A stretch of 64,000 bases of DNA. Origin: Pseudonocardia sp. DSM 110487 (GTDB lineage Bacteria; Actinomycetota; Actinomycetes; Mycobacteriales; Pseudonocardiaceae). Both the position numbers and the translations under genes were made by a program. The notes beneath the pieces were generated by a model. The model was not told the origin of the DNA. It ran no database searches and saw only the letters and a list, made by a program, of their open reading frames with translations. The DNA is taken from NCBI RefSeq assembly GCF_019468565.1, contig NZ_CP080521.1, forward strand, positions 4,340,001 to 4,404,000. Reading direction: 5' to 3'. This document shows positions 23,990 to 32,419 of this stretch, piece after piece (the first letter of the stretch is position 1; each line of letters starts with the position of its first letter).

Positions 23990-24540
23990 CCACCCCGGAC
24001 GTGGTCGAGCCTGCCACGTGCGAGCAGTGGCGGGAGTGGCTCGAAGCTCACGCGGAGTCGGCGGCGGAGGTCTGGCTCGTCATCCCGCACGCCGGCAGTG
24101 GCCGTCCGGGCATCAGTCACCGGGAGGCGATCGAGGAAGCGCTCTGCTTCGGCTGGATCGACAGCCTCGCCCGCCGCCACGACGACTCCTCGTGGCGGCA
24201 GCGGTTCAGCCCGCGGCGGCCGACCGCCGCCTGGAGCAAGATCAACCGAGAGCTGGTCGAACAGCTCGCCGCACAGGATCGGATGACGCCGGCCGGGCAG
24301 GCCGCGGTCGACCTGGCGAAGCGGACCGGCACCTGGTCCGTGCTCGCCGATGCCCAGAACGGCGTCGTGCCCGACGACCTGCGGGCCGCGCTCGACGCCG
24401 AACCCGCGGCGGCGGCCGGCTTCGCGGCGCTGTCGCCGTCGGCGCGCCGGGCGGCCCTGGAGTCGATCGCCAGGGCGGTGCGCCCGCCGACCCGGCACCG
24501 GCGGATCGCCGCCACCGTCGCCAGGGCGAAAGCCGTCTGA
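23986..24540 (+). CDS. YdeI/OmpD-associated family protein
   Basis: A 184-residue member of the YdeI/OmpD-associated family: AEVWLVIPHAGSGRPGISHREAIEEALCFGWIDS is the family core at about 27-60, followed by RFSPRRPTAAWSKINRE, and a C-terminal helical tail with an SPSARRAALESIARAVRP-type segment. Function is unknown, with reported links to peptide or bacteriocin stress resistance. It starts with a GTG overlapping the VOC stop and is co-transcribed with it. Confidence 0.85.
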   Translation: MTTPDVVEPATCEQWREWLEAHAESAAEVWLVIPHAGSGRPGISHREAIEEALCFGWIDSLARRHDDSSWRQRFSPRRPTAAWSKINRELVEQLAAQDRMTPAGQAAVDLAKRTGTWSVLADAQNGVVPDDLRAALDAEPAAAAGFAALSPSARRAALESIARAVRPPTRHRRIAATVARAKAV

Positions 24541-24568
24541 CAACAAGGCTCTGGGTCGCGGCGCCGGA

Positions 24569-24600
24569 GCATATCGTCGGCATATCGAAAACCGCATACG
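24569..24600. promoter_or_regulatory. Direct repeats GCATATCG upstream of the membrane EEP gene
   Basis: GCATATCG occurs at 24569-24576 and 24580-24587, 11 bases apart (one helical turn), with a degenerate GCATACG at 24594-24600. The stretch is AT-rich for this genome and lies about 75-100 bases before the downstream gene, so it may bind a regulator in phase along one face of the DNA. A TTGACT box follows near 24623. Confidence 0.35.
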
Positions 24601-24671
24601 TGCTGGCAACGCCACGCCGCCTTGACTGGAGGCATGACGTACAGCGAACCAGCACGAACTACGGGCCGCCG

Positions 24672-25667
24672 ATGACGCGGATGGACACGGCGGAGAGCTG
24701 GCAGGGCGTCGCCGGCCGCCGGCCGATCCGCATCGGTTCCCGGCCGGGGCCCTGGAAGCGCGGCCTCGTGCTCGCGGCGCTGGCGCTGCTGCTGGGCCTG
24801 TTCATGCTGCTGCACGCGAAGATCCCGAACCGGATCGGGAACCTCGGCAGCCTGGTGGAGACCGTCCTGCCGTGGTTCGGCCTGTTCATCCCGGTGCTGC
24901 TGGCCGGGGCGCTGTTGCGCCGGTCCGCTTCCGCGGTGGCCGCGCTGCTGCTGCCGGTCATGGTGTGGCTCGGCCTCTTCGGCGGGCTGCTCAGCGACAA
25001 GTCCCACCCGGGCGCCGACTTCACCGTGGCCAGTCACAACGTCGGCGCCGACAACCCCGACCCGGCCGGCACCGCTCGCGACCTGGCCGCCGCCGGGGCG
25101 GACGTGCTGGCGCTGGTGGAGCTGACCCCGCAGGCCAGGGACACGTACGAGAAGGAGCTGGCGAGGACATACCGGTACCACGCGGTGCGGGGCACGGTCG
25201 GGCTGTGGAGCAAGCTGCCGCTGTCGGACACCCAGCCGGTCGACATCACGATGGACTCCACTCGGGCGCTGCGCGCCACGGTGGCCACGGACAAGGGGCC
25301 GCTGGCGGTGTACGTGGCCCACCTGGGGTCGGTACGGGTGTTCCCCAGGACGGGCTTCTGGACGAGCCAGCGGGACGGCGGCGCGCACGTGCTCGGCAAC
25401 GCCATCGCCGCCGAGGGGAACGAGCGGGTGGTGCTGCTCGGCGACCTGAACGGCACCGTGAACGACCGCGCGTTCGACGACATCACCTCCCAGCTGCGCT
25501 CAGCGCAGGAGGTGGCCGGGGCCGGCTTCGGCTTCAGCTGGCCTGCGACGTTCCCTCTGGCGCGGATCGATCAGATCCTGGTCAGGGGCGTGGAGCCGGA
25601 GAGTTCGTGGGTGCTGCCCGCCACCGGCAGCGACCACCTGCCGGTGGCGGCCGGAATCAGCTGGTGA
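24672..25667 (+). CDS. Membrane-anchored endonuclease/exonuclease/phosphatase-family protein
   Basis: A 331-residue protein with about three N-terminal membrane helices (roughly residues 30-50, 62-80 and 85-105) followed by an extracytoplasmic EEP domain: SHNVGADNPD, LVELTPQA with the metal Glu, LLGDLNGT near the centre and GSDHLPV at the end. The EEP fold cleaves phosphodiesters (nucleic acid or lipid). Similar actinobacterial proteins are annotated only as EEP-family. ATG at 24672; ATG at 24681 is an alternative. Confidence 0.85.
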   Translation: MTRMDTAESWQGVAGRRPIRIGSRPGPWKRGLVLAALALLLGLFMLLHAKIPNRIGNLGSLVETVLPWFGLFIPVLLAGALLRRSASAVAALLLPVMVWLGLFGGLLSDKSHPGADFTVASHNVGADNPDPAGTARDLAAAGADVLALVELTPQARDTYEKELARTYRYHAVRGTVGLWSKLPLSDTQPVDITMDSTRALRATVATDKGPLAVYVAHLGSVRVFPRTGFWTSQRDGGAHVLGNAIAAEGNERVVLLGDLNGTVNDRAFDDITSQLRSAQEVAGAGFGFSWPATFPLARIDQILVRGVEPESSWVLPATGSDHLPVAAGISW

Positions 25668-25983
25668 TCGCAGCGGCGCATCTTTCCTCCACGGTCGAGT
25701 TCGTTCTGACGGGCCATGGCAGGCGGGATCCGTTGGGGTGATCGGTAGCCCGGAGTTCTGGCTGATCAGCCGAGTGGTGGAGCGGAGGGGATTCGATTCC
25801 GACGCGGATGCGGCACAGGTCGTTCCCTCCATCGACCTACCTGTCGTCGCCAACACGACATACCCGCACATGAGCGATCCCAAGGCACCGCTGATCTCGA
25901 ACCGCGCCGGGCGGGCACGAGTACTGGTGCGCGTTTCCTGCTCAGGCACCTGGGTACGCCGCTGTGAGGCGGGAGGTCAGCTC
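25668..25983. other. Intergenic stretch, no gene recognised
   Basis: 316 bases between the EEP gene and the LigD polymerase-domain gene. An in-frame extension of the downstream gene is open here but encodes nothing like its family and has no ribosome site; the true start has one (GGGAGG before 25984). No promoter, repeat or RNA stands out. Confidence 0.5.
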
Positions 25984-26892
25984 ATGCCAACGACGCTGCG
26001 GATCTCGGATCGGGACATCGCGCTGTCGAGGCTGGGCAAGGAGCTGTTCCCAGCCGACCACCTCACCAAGCACGATGTGATCGACTACTACCGGGACGTC
26101 GCCGACGTGATGGTCCCGCACCTCGCTGGTCGGCCGCTCGTGTTGCGCAGGTACCCGGATGGGATCGACGCGGATGGATTCGTCCAGCAGGCGGCGTCTC
26201 GACACTTCCCGGACTGGCTGACCATCGCCGAGGCACCCAGACGCGACGGGCCCGGTTCCGTCGACCACGTGGTCTGCGACGACGCGGCGACGCTGGTTTA
26301 CCTGGCCAACCAGGCGGCGATCGAGTACCACACGTGGCTGTCCACCACGCGCGACCTGAGCCGCCCGGACCGGCTCGTCATCGACATCGACCCACATCGG
26401 GGTACCGGCGTGGCCGCGGTGCGCAGGGTGGCCCGCCGCCTGCGTGACCTGTTCGGTTCGGTGGGTCTGACGCCGTTCGTGCAGGCCACCGGCGGTCGCG
26501 GCTTCCACGTCGTCGCCCCGCTCGATGCTTCCCAGGACTTCGACTACGTCAGGGAACTCGCACAGCATCTGGCTGATCGCCTGGTCGCGGCGGATCCGGA
26601 CCAGCTGACCACGGCGGCGCGCAAGGAGCGCCGAGGCGATCGCATCTATCTCGACGTCAACCGCAACGCCTACGGCCAGACCTTCATCGCGCCGTACTCG
26701 CTGCGTTCTCGGCCCGGGGCCCCGGTTGCCACCCCGCTGGACTGGTCCGAACTCGGCCGCGCCACCCCCGATCGCTACCGCCCGCCCGCGATCCGCCGCC
26801 GCCTCGGTCGGAAAGCCGACCCGTGGGCGACCATGGGCGAGCACACCGCTTCGCCCGCCGCCGCCCGACGCCGGCTCGACGGCGTGGGGTAG
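25984..26892 (+). CDS. LigD-type polymerase (primase-polymerase) domain protein
   Basis: A 302-residue stand-alone polymerase domain like that of bacterial NHEJ ligase LigD: SRLGKELFPADHLTKHDVIDYY near residues 15-36, the metal-binding DID at 134-136 within LVIDIDPHRGT, and GGRGFHVVAP. This archaeo-eukaryotic primase-type polymerase fills gaps and adds ribonucleotides at broken ends. No ligase, nuclease or Ku gene is next to it, so it may work with partners encoded elsewhere or be a DNA-repair accessory. ATG with a GGGAGG site. Confidence 0.9.
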   Translation: MPTTLRISDRDIALSRLGKELFPADHLTKHDVIDYYRDVADVMVPHLAGRPLVLRRYPDGIDADGFVQQAASRHFPDWLTIAEAPRRDGPGSVDHVVCDDAATLVYLANQAAIEYHTWLSTTRDLSRPDRLVIDIDPHRGTGVAAVRRVARRLRDLFGSVGLTPFVQATGGRGFHVVAPLDASQDFDYVRELAQHLADRLVAADPDQLTTAARKERRGDRIYLDVNRNAYGQTFIAPYSLRSRPGAPVATPLDWSELGRATPDRYRPPAIRRRLGRKADPWATMGEHTASPAAARRRLDGVG

Positions 26893-27261
26893 CGAGGAAG
26901 CGACACGGTCGGTGAGATGCCGGTCCCGGGGTTGACGCCGGCCACCGGGGTCGTGATCGTCGGAAGTGGTGGCAGAACGTCAGATCCGTCGCTCTGCCAC
27001 CACTTCTGGTGATCACAACGCCAGCGGCGTACCCGTCACGACCGGTTCCGCCAGTTTCGCCGAGCCTTGATCATCTGCGTCGGACCGGAGGCCCCACCCA
27101 AGACCACCTCCGGAGGCCGGACCGCCACGCGAAAGGCACCAGCCACCTGGGGTGGGCCGGAGACGATGATGATCGCTCCGATCCCCGGCCGCCGCCTCAG
27201 TGGCACCGAGCCGTGAGCCCGGCCCGACGGGCGTGTGCGGAGCGTGGTGCTCCGGGTTGGG
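26893..27261. other. Intergenic region between convergent genes, contains a strong inverted repeat
   Basis: 369 bases between the LigD polymerase-domain gene and the MerB-type gene. Apart from the inverted repeat at 26963-27006 no gene, RNA or promoter is recognised; the short open frames lack known domains. Confidence 0.5.
26963..27006. terminator. 14-base perfect inverted repeat, possible bidirectional terminator
   Basis: Arms GAAGTGGTGGCAGA (26963-26976) and TCTGCCACCACTTC (26993-27006) pair perfectly; inside, ACG/CGT can extend the stem after a small interior loop, and TGATC/GATCA lie just outside both arms. It sits between two convergent genes, which suits a two-way terminator. A small palindromic repeat element is the alternative. 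Confidence 0.5.
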
Positions 27262-28323
27262 TCAGCCGGGGGTGAGCAGGTGCCCGAACAGGCGGACGCC
27301 GAGATCTTCGGCCTCGGCCTGGGTGAGGATCTGCCCGGGAACCTGCAGGTGCGCGGCGGTCCAGGCCTGCGCGGCCGCGGCGTCGGTGAAGAAGTTGAGG
27401 TAGTCACAGCAGCAATCGGCCGACGGCCCGCCCGCGGCATCGGCGGCGACGAACACCACCGCCTCCGCCGGATCCCACCGGGTGATGCCCCCGATCGCGC
27501 CGCCGGTCGTGCTGGTGGTCATGGTGACAGTCACCGGGCGACCGGTGGTCACGTCGACAGAGTCGATCCGGGTGTCCTCGCCTAGCATCGCGGACATGCC
27601 GAGCGCGTCGATCGCGCACATCGCGTAGACCTCCACGCGGTCACCGATCCGCACCCGGTGCCGGGTCGGGATGGCCGAGAACGGGTAGGCGACCGCAACG
27701 CCGCCATCGGGGCCGAGCCGGACCGCGTCCAGCTCGTGCAACGCGGCCAGCACGTCCGCGGCGGCGCGCCCCGATCCCGCCGTCACCGTGTCCATCGCGC
27801 TGACGATGGTTGGGCGGCCGGTCGCGGCGAACGCGCGCAGCACCGCCTGATGAACCGCCTTCTCCACCGGGTCCAGCGGCAGGGCCCGCGCCCGCCACGA
27901 GCTCAGCACGTCACCGGGCCGGAGCGGATCACAGCACGAGTCGTCAACCGATCCGGCGAGCGGCAGCCCCGGTGACGCGGCTGGTCCGGTGGCCACCACT
28001 GACGTTGCCGACGGGGCATACGCGGCGGCGAGGGCGGCGCGTAGCTGCACCACCGACGGTGCCGGCACCACCCGGCCGTGCTCGTCGCGGTAGATCCGGC
28101 ACGCCACCCCGCAGTCGCAGTCCTGCAGGTTCGGGTTCGGGAACGGATCCCGGCCGTTGATCAGCAGCGTCGGTGAGCCGTTCATGCCCGCGGCCGTCGC
28201 CGCGACCTCGGTGCTGATCTCCCTCGTGGTGACCGGGCGATCGGTGGCCCCCAGCAGCCGTTCCAGCAGCGGGGCCAGGTTCGGGCAGTCGGCCACGTGC
28301 AGGACTTCCAGGGTGATGCTCAT
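27262..28323 (-). CDS. merB: Organomercurial lyase (MerB-type) with N-terminal thioredoxin-like domain
   Basis: A 353-residue protein. Residues 1-110 are a thioredoxin-like domain (LEVLHVADCPN with C13; MNGSPTLLINGRDPF), as in many actinobacterial MerB proteins. The rest is an alkylmercury lyase: the catalytic CAID motif has Cys236 and Asp239, equivalent to Cys96 and Asp99 of the classical enzyme, and the second Cys is supplied by the CCC run at about 304-306, followed by NFF. It protonolyses C-Hg bonds to release Hg(II). ATG with a GGAGG site. No merA reductase or transport gene is nearby. Confidence 0.85.
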   Translation of the reverse strand: MSITLEVLHVADCPNLAPLLERLLGATDRPVTTREISTEVAATAAGMNGSPTLLINGRDPFPNPNLQDCDCGVACRIYRDEHGRVVPAPSVVQLRAALAAAYAPSATSVVATGPAASPGLPLAGSVDDSCCDPLRPGDVLSSWRARALPLDPVEKAVHQAVLRAFAATGRPTIVSAMDTVTAGSGRAAADVLAALHELDAVRLGPDGGVAVAYPFSAIPTRHRVRIGDRVEVYAMCAIDALGMSAMLGEDTRIDSVDVTTGRPVTVTMTTSTTGGAIGGITRWDPAEAVVFVAADAAGGPSADCCCDYLNFFTDAAAAQAWTAAHLQVPGQILTQAEAEDLGVRLFGHLLTPG

Positions 28324-28373
28324 CGATGCCTCCGAGGGGCGCTGCGGGGCGGCTCGTCCTGCGCATGGCGCCA

Positions 28374-28404
28374 TCGTGAACCCCGTACCGAACTACGGAG
28401 TCAA
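28374..28404 (-). promoter_or_regulatory. MerR-type operator/promoter of the merB gene
   Basis: On the minus strand TTGACT (28404-28399) is followed after 19 bases by a weak -10, TCACGA (28379-28374). The long spacer holds the dyad ACTCCGTA-N6-TACGGGGT (7 of 8 positions symmetric). An over-long spacer with a central dyad that includes CCGTA is the hallmark of MerR-family activation, and this arrangement closely resembles mercury operators. No merR gene is in the window, so the activator would act from elsewhere. Confidence 0.6.
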
Positions 28405-28412
28405 GCCCGGTT

Positions 28413-28904
28413 TCACCGTTCCTTCTTGCCCTCCTCGAGCAGACGGACCATCTCGGCGATCCGCACCGGGCGCTGCTCGGGGCGTCGTCTGGTGGCGTCG
28501 ATCCACCGCAGGAAGGCTTTGCGGTAGAACTGGGCAAGCGAGTCGAAGAACACCCCCGCGGCCGGCGACGCGTCCAGCGCCGCCGCCACGTCCGGCGCCA
28601 AGTCGCCGCGCTGCGGGCCTTCCGGGGTGAGCACGACGTCGACCCTCGTGCCATCAGCAGGGTCGCACCCGCGGCTCCACGCCGGCCCGAGAATCAGGAC
28701 CACGCCGCCGTCCCCCGCATCGAGCGCACCGCGCACACCGCGACCGCCGACCGTGCCCGTCACGTGATGGCGAGGCTTGGCGCCCCACACCGCGTCAGGT
28801 TCGAACGGGACCGGCACATGCGTGCGGCCCTGCCGATCGACGGCCACGGTCGCCGCGAACCGCTGCGACCGATCCGAGACCGGGCCCCGCTGATCACGTG
28901 TCAT
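28413..28904 (-). CDS. DUF1905/YdeI-type protein
   Basis: A 163-residue protein with a DUF1905 beta-barrel (FAATVAVDRQGRTHVPVPFEPDAVWG; VTGTVGGRGVRGAL) and a C-terminal bacteriocin-protection, YdeI/OmpD-associated segment (SLAQFYRKAFLRWIDATRRRPEQRPVRIAEMVRLL, residues about 120-155). Function unknown. ATG at 28904 has a GAGAGGA ribosome site. It lies upstream of the merB promoter on the same strand but is transcribed separately, because the MerR-type promoter falls between them. Confidence 0.8.
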   Translation of the reverse strand: MTRDQRGPVSDRSQRFAATVAVDRQGRTHVPVPFEPDAVWGAKPRHHVTGTVGGRGVRGALDAGDGGVVLILGPAWSRGCDPADGTRVDVVLTPEGPQRGDLAPDVAAALDASPAAGVFFDSLAQFYRKAFLRWIDATRRRPEQRPVRIAEMVRLLEEGKKER

Positions 28905-29028
28905 GGCAGTCCTCTCAGTCGCCCGCGCCTGCCGCCTGGCCGAGAGTCTCGCCCGCTTCCGGCCTTGCGGTACCCCTCTCCGACCTCGCGCTCGACGCGT
29001 TGAGGCGCCGTGCCCATGCTGGCGGCGA

Positions 29029-29895
29029 TCATGAAGCGGGCGGCCGCGGATCTGGAGGCGTGATGATGCCGATCTCGACATCGACGACGACCCCGAAGTG
29101 ATCGCTCGGCCAGACACCGTCCATGGGCTTGTCGAATGCGAGCTCGGCGGATCTGACTCGGCAGTGGGCTGTGGGGTGCGCGTGCCACGACCCGATGAGG
29201 ACGTAGTCGATCCGGCGCCGGTGGTTTGGCTGGCGCACGATCTGATCGATGACCTCCCCCGCGGCAGGGTTGTCTACGGACCAGGTCCAGCCCGGGCCGT
29301 CGCCGGCCACGGCCCAAGCGTCGTGGTAGTAGGCGCTGCGTCCACCGAGTGCTTGACGTCCGGTGAGGTAGCGGATGCTCGACGCGTCGGGCTCCGCATT
29401 CAGGTCGCCGCCGACGATCGTCGGCAGGGTCCGACGGTGGCGGGCGTCGAGATCGGTCAATGCGAGAGCCTGGCGCTCCCGGGCGGCCTCGGCTTCGAGC
29501 CGCCACGAGCTCGAGGCGACGATGAACAGCAGCTCCCCCTCGTCCGGTACTGGTACGACTGCGGCGAGTGTGCACCATGGCACGTCGGTCGCGTCGGAGC
29601 CGCGCAGGTCGAGGCACTCGACCACCTGGTGCGGCCGGCGCGTCGCGACTGCACCGCCGCCGTAGCGTTCCACCCACGGCGGTGCATACGACATGGCGGC
29701 CGACTGGTGGGTGCCGTGGAGACCGGTGCCGTCAAGCAACTCGTCGAGCTGATGCCGCTGCGGGTTGTCCAGGACCTCCTGGAGTGCGACGAGGTCCGGT
29801 TCGAGCCGGCGCAGCTCGCGGTTGATCAGCTCGGTGCGGCGCGGGTCGCCCTCGGTGTTCTGGACGTTGATCGTTACGACACGCAGCATTCCCAT
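29029..29895 (-). CDS. Endonuclease/exonuclease/phosphatase-family hydrolase
   Basis: A 288-residue soluble EEP protein with the full metal/active-site set: TINVQNTEGD at the start, LVALQEVLDNP with the metal Glu, VGGDLNAEPD near 165, RRIDYVLIG and PSDHFGVVVDV at the end. It probably cleaves a phosphodiester or phosphomonoester; the substrate is unknown. No signal peptide or membrane helix is present, unlike the EEP protein at 24672. ATG with a GAGAGGTGA site. Confidence 0.88.
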   Translation of the reverse strand: MGMLRVVTINVQNTEGDPRRTELINRELRRLEPDLVALQEVLDNPQRHQLDELLDGTGLHGTHQSAAMSYAPPWVERYGGGAVATRRPHQVVECLDLRGSDATDVPWCTLAAVVPVPDEGELLFIVASSSWRLEAEAARERQALALTDLDARHRRTLPTIVGGDLNAEPDASSIRYLTGRQALGGRSAYYHDAWAVAGDGPGWTWSVDNPAAGEVIDQIVRQPNHRRRIDYVLIGSWHAHPTAHCRVRSAELAFDKPMDGVWPSDHFGVVVDVEIGIITPPDPRPPAS

Positions 29896-29905
29896 CGGTC
29901 ACCTC

Positions 29906-29992
29906 TCATGCTCGGTCCTCGGGCGTGCCATCGGCCGGGCCACTGACCTCGAAGGCGATCTCCAGGTCCGGGGTGAGAACCGTCTGGGTCAT
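29906..29992 (-). pseudogene. Remnant of an alpha/beta hydrolase gene (N-terminus only)
   Basis: A 28-codon open frame starts with ATG at 29992 and encodes a typical alpha/beta-hydrolase first strand (LTPDLEIAFEVSGPADGTP), then ends in an early stop where the oxyanion HGxP motif would follow. The rest of the gene is absent. It lies just beyond the end of the ABC importer operon and probably marks a deletion or recombination endpoint. Confidence 0.5.
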
Positions 29993-30153
29993 ACGTGCGG
30001 CGTTCCCGGCGGCGCCACCCCGACACATCCGCCGAGTCAACGGCAACCGAAGCGTGGCGCCGACGTTGTTGCGCTGCTCGCGTCCCATGACGCCCGATCG
30101 ATCACCGGAGACGTCGTCGACGCGTCCTGCGGCCTCTACCTCCGGCCGGCCGG

Positions 30154-30909
30154 TCAGCGTCGCAGCAGCCGGGCGACCTCCGTCCTGAGCCGGACGAACT
30201 CGGGTGCCGCGCGGGTGCCGATCTGGTCGCGGTCGGGGGGCAGGCCCACCTCCAGCACCGCGGCCACCGTCGCCGGTGCGGGGGAGAGCACGACGACGCG
30301 CTCGGCCAGGTAGACGGCCTCGTCGATGTCGTGGGTGACGAGTAGCGCCGTCATCCCGTGCTCGGCCCGGACGCGCAGCAGCAGGTCCTCCAGATCGGCC
30401 CGGGTCTGCGCGTCGACGGAGGCGAACGGCTCGTCGAGCAGCATCAGGGCGGGCCGGTGGGCCAGTGCCCGCGCGATCGCCACCCGCTGTTGCATGCCGC
30501 CGGACAGCTGACGGGGGTAGCGCCCGCCCTGCCCGTCGAGCCCGACCTGCTTCAGCGCCTCCTCCGCCCGCTCCCTCCGCTCGGACCGGTCGATCCGCCC
30601 GCGCAGCGGAAGCTCGACGTTGCCGCGCACCGACAGCCATGGGTAGAGCGAGCGGCTGTAGTCCTGGAACACCATCGCGAGCCCTGCGACGACGCCGCGC
30701 ACCGGCTCGCCGTCGAGGCGCACCTCGCCGGACGTGGGGGTGAGCAGGCCGGCCACGGCACGCAGCAGCGTCGACTTCCCGCAACCCGACGGCCCGACGA
30801 TGCACACCAGCTCGCCGGGCCGGGCGTCCATCGAGACGTCGAGCAGCGCGGCACCCGGCCCGTAGCGGTGGCCGAGGCCGGACACCTGCAGCGTGACGGC
30901 CACCCTCAC
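30154..30909 (-). CDS. ABC transporter ATP-binding protein (nitrate/sulfonate/taurine type)
   Basis: A 251-residue ATPase with Walker A GPSGCGKST near residue 40, signature LSGGMQQR, Walker B LMLLDEPFASVD and the switch His in VTHDIDEAVYLAERV, the D-loop/EAV wording of SsuB/TauB-type ATPases. It powers the two permeases upstream. The start is a GTG overlapping the permease stop (GTGA); GTG at 30903 is an alternative. Last gene of the importer operon. Confidence 0.92.
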   Translation of the reverse strand: MRVAVTLQVSGLGHRYGPGAALLDVSMDARPGELVCIVGPSGCGKSTLLRAVAGLLTPTSGEVRLDGEPVRGVVAGLAMVFQDYSRSLYPWLSVRGNVELPLRGRIDRSERRERAEEALKQVGLDGQGGRYPRQLSGGMQQRVAIARALAHRPALMLLDEPFASVDAQTRADLEDLLLRVRAEHGMTALLVTHDIDEAVYLAERVVVLSPAPATVAAVLEVGLPPDRDQIGTRAAPEFVRLRTEVARLLRR

Positions 30910-31655
30910 ACCCCTGCCTTCTGCCAGCGCAGCACCCGCGACTCCACGGCCACGAGTCCCGCGTTGAACGCGTAGCCGAGTACGCCCAGCAGCACCACGA
31001 CGGTCCACATCGTCAGGAAGTCGAACCGCCGCTGGGCGAGCGCCAGCTGGAAGCCAAGCCCGTTGGTCGCCCCGACCAGCTCGGAGATCACCATGAGGAT
31101 CAGCGCGAGCGACAGGCTCACCCGCAGTCCGGCCATCACCTTGGGTGCCGCCGCCGGCAGCACGACCCGCAGCCACCACTCGGTGCGGCGCAGCCGGAGC
31201 ACGCGTGCGGTCTCCACCTGGACGGGGTGCACCGACGCGGCGCCGTCGATGCTGCTGAGCAGCACCGGCCAGACCACGCCGACGACGATCGTGGCGAGCT
31301 GCATGGGGGTGCCGAGGTCGAACAGCACGAGGAAGAGCGGCACGAGCAACGGCGGTGGCACCGCTCGCACGAACGCGAAGAGCGGGCTCAGGTACTGCAG
31401 GACCACCCCGGAGCGCCCCAGTGCGAGGCCGGCGACCACGCCGCACACCGCGGCGATCCCCCAGCCCGCGAGCATCCGCCCGACGCCGGGGATGAGGTGG
31501 GCGACGGCGAGGTCGGAGAACCACAGCCGGTCCCACAGCGCCACGGCGATCGCGGACGGAGGCGGGAAGAACGGGCTGTCACCGAGCCGAGCCGCCGGCT
31601 CCCACAGGGCGACCGCCGCCACGAGGACCGCCCAGCGGTGGACGACGGCGTTCAC
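30906..31655 (-). CDS. ABC transporter permease (SsuC/TauC type)
   Basis: A 249-residue inner-membrane permease with about six hydrophobic helices and the EAA-loop region ETARVLRLRRTEWWLRVVLPAAAPKVMAGLRVS near residues 155-190, the docking site for the ATPase. GTG start overlapping the stop of the other permease. The two non-identical permeases likely form a heterodimer. Substrate not fixed by sequence: sulfonate, taurine, nitrate or a pyrimidine are the usual ligands for this family. Confidence 0.9.
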   Translation of the reverse strand: MNAVVHRWAVLVAAVALWEPAARLGDSPFFPPPSAIAVALWDRLWFSDLAVAHLIPGVGRMLAGWGIAAVCGVVAGLALGRSGVVLQYLSPLFAFVRAVPPPLLVPLFLVLFDLGTPMQLATIVVGVVWPVLLSSIDGAASVHPVQVETARVLRLRRTEWWLRVVLPAAAPKVMAGLRVSLSLALILMVISELVGATNGLGFQLALAQRRFDFLTMWTVVVLLGVLGYAFNAGLVAVESRVLRWQKAGV

Positions 31656-32419
31656 CCGCCGGGCTCCCCGGCGTCCCAGCCGAAGAAGCGTCGGTGCGCC
31701 GTTTCGAGGCCCGCGTTGACGACGCAGCCGATCAGTCCGACGGTGAGCGTGCCGGCCAGCACGAGGTCCATCCGGCCGCCGCCGCTGCCGGCCGCGAAGA
31801 CGAACTGCCCGATCCCCGCGGTTCCGGCGCCGAGCAGCTCGCTGCTGACGACGAGGATGAGCGCGATGGCCGCCGAGACCCGCAGCGCGGTCATGACGAA
31901 CGGCGCGGCGTGCGGCAGCGCCACCGTGAACAGCCGCCGGGTGGTCGAGAGCCCGAAGGCGCGGGCGGTGTCGGTCTGCACCGGGTCGATCTCGCCCATT
32001 GCGTAGCTCGTGGTGAGCAGCAGCGGCCACACCGCCGCGTACACGGCGAGGGCGATGGTGGTGTCGGGGCCGCGGCCGAGCACGACGACCACGAGCGGGA
32101 TGAGCGCCACCGACGGGACCGGCCGGAGGAACTCGACCAGCGAGCGGGTGGCCGTGCGAACCGGCGCGACGCTCCCGAGCACGAGCCCGGACGGCACCGC
32201 GAGCAGCACGGCCAGTGCCACCGCCGCCGCCCACGAGCCGAGCGTGACCAGCACATCGGTGAGGAAGGCGGGGTCGACGAGCAGGCCCGCGAGCGTCGTG
32301 AGCACGGTCGACGCCGGTGGGAGCAGCTCGGGACGCACGGCGCCGGAGCGTCCGAACGCCTCCCACACCAGAAGGAACCCGAGCACGCCGACGAGGCCGC
32401 GCACCGCGATCGGTCTCAC
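31652..32419 (-). CDS. ABC transporter permease (SsuC/TauC type)
   Basis: A 255-residue permease, six predicted helices, with the EAA-loop TDTARAFGLSTTRRLFTVALPHAAPFVMTALRVS near residues 150-185. It starts with a GTG overlapping the stop of the binding-protein gene, and its stop overlaps the second permease. Similar to but clearly distinct from its partner permease, consistent with an ancient duplication. Confidence 0.9.
   Translation of the reverse strand: MRPIAVRGLVGVLGFLLVWEAFGRSGAVRPELLPPASTVLTTLAGLLVDPAFLTDVLVTLGSWAAAVALAVLLAVPSGLVLGSVAPVRTATRSLVEFLRPVPSVALIPLVVVVLGRGPDTTIALAVYAAVWPLLLTTSYAMGEIDPVQTDTARAFGLSTTRRLFTVALPHAAPFVMTALRVSAAIALILVVSSELLGAGTAGIGQFVFAAGSGGGRMDLVLAGTLTVGLIGCVVNAGLETAHRRFFGWDAGEPGG

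Noticed and set aside
25785..25805. A tRNA T-arm-like stretch (ATTCGATTCC)
   Set aside because: No acceptor, D-arm or anticodon stem can be folded around it.
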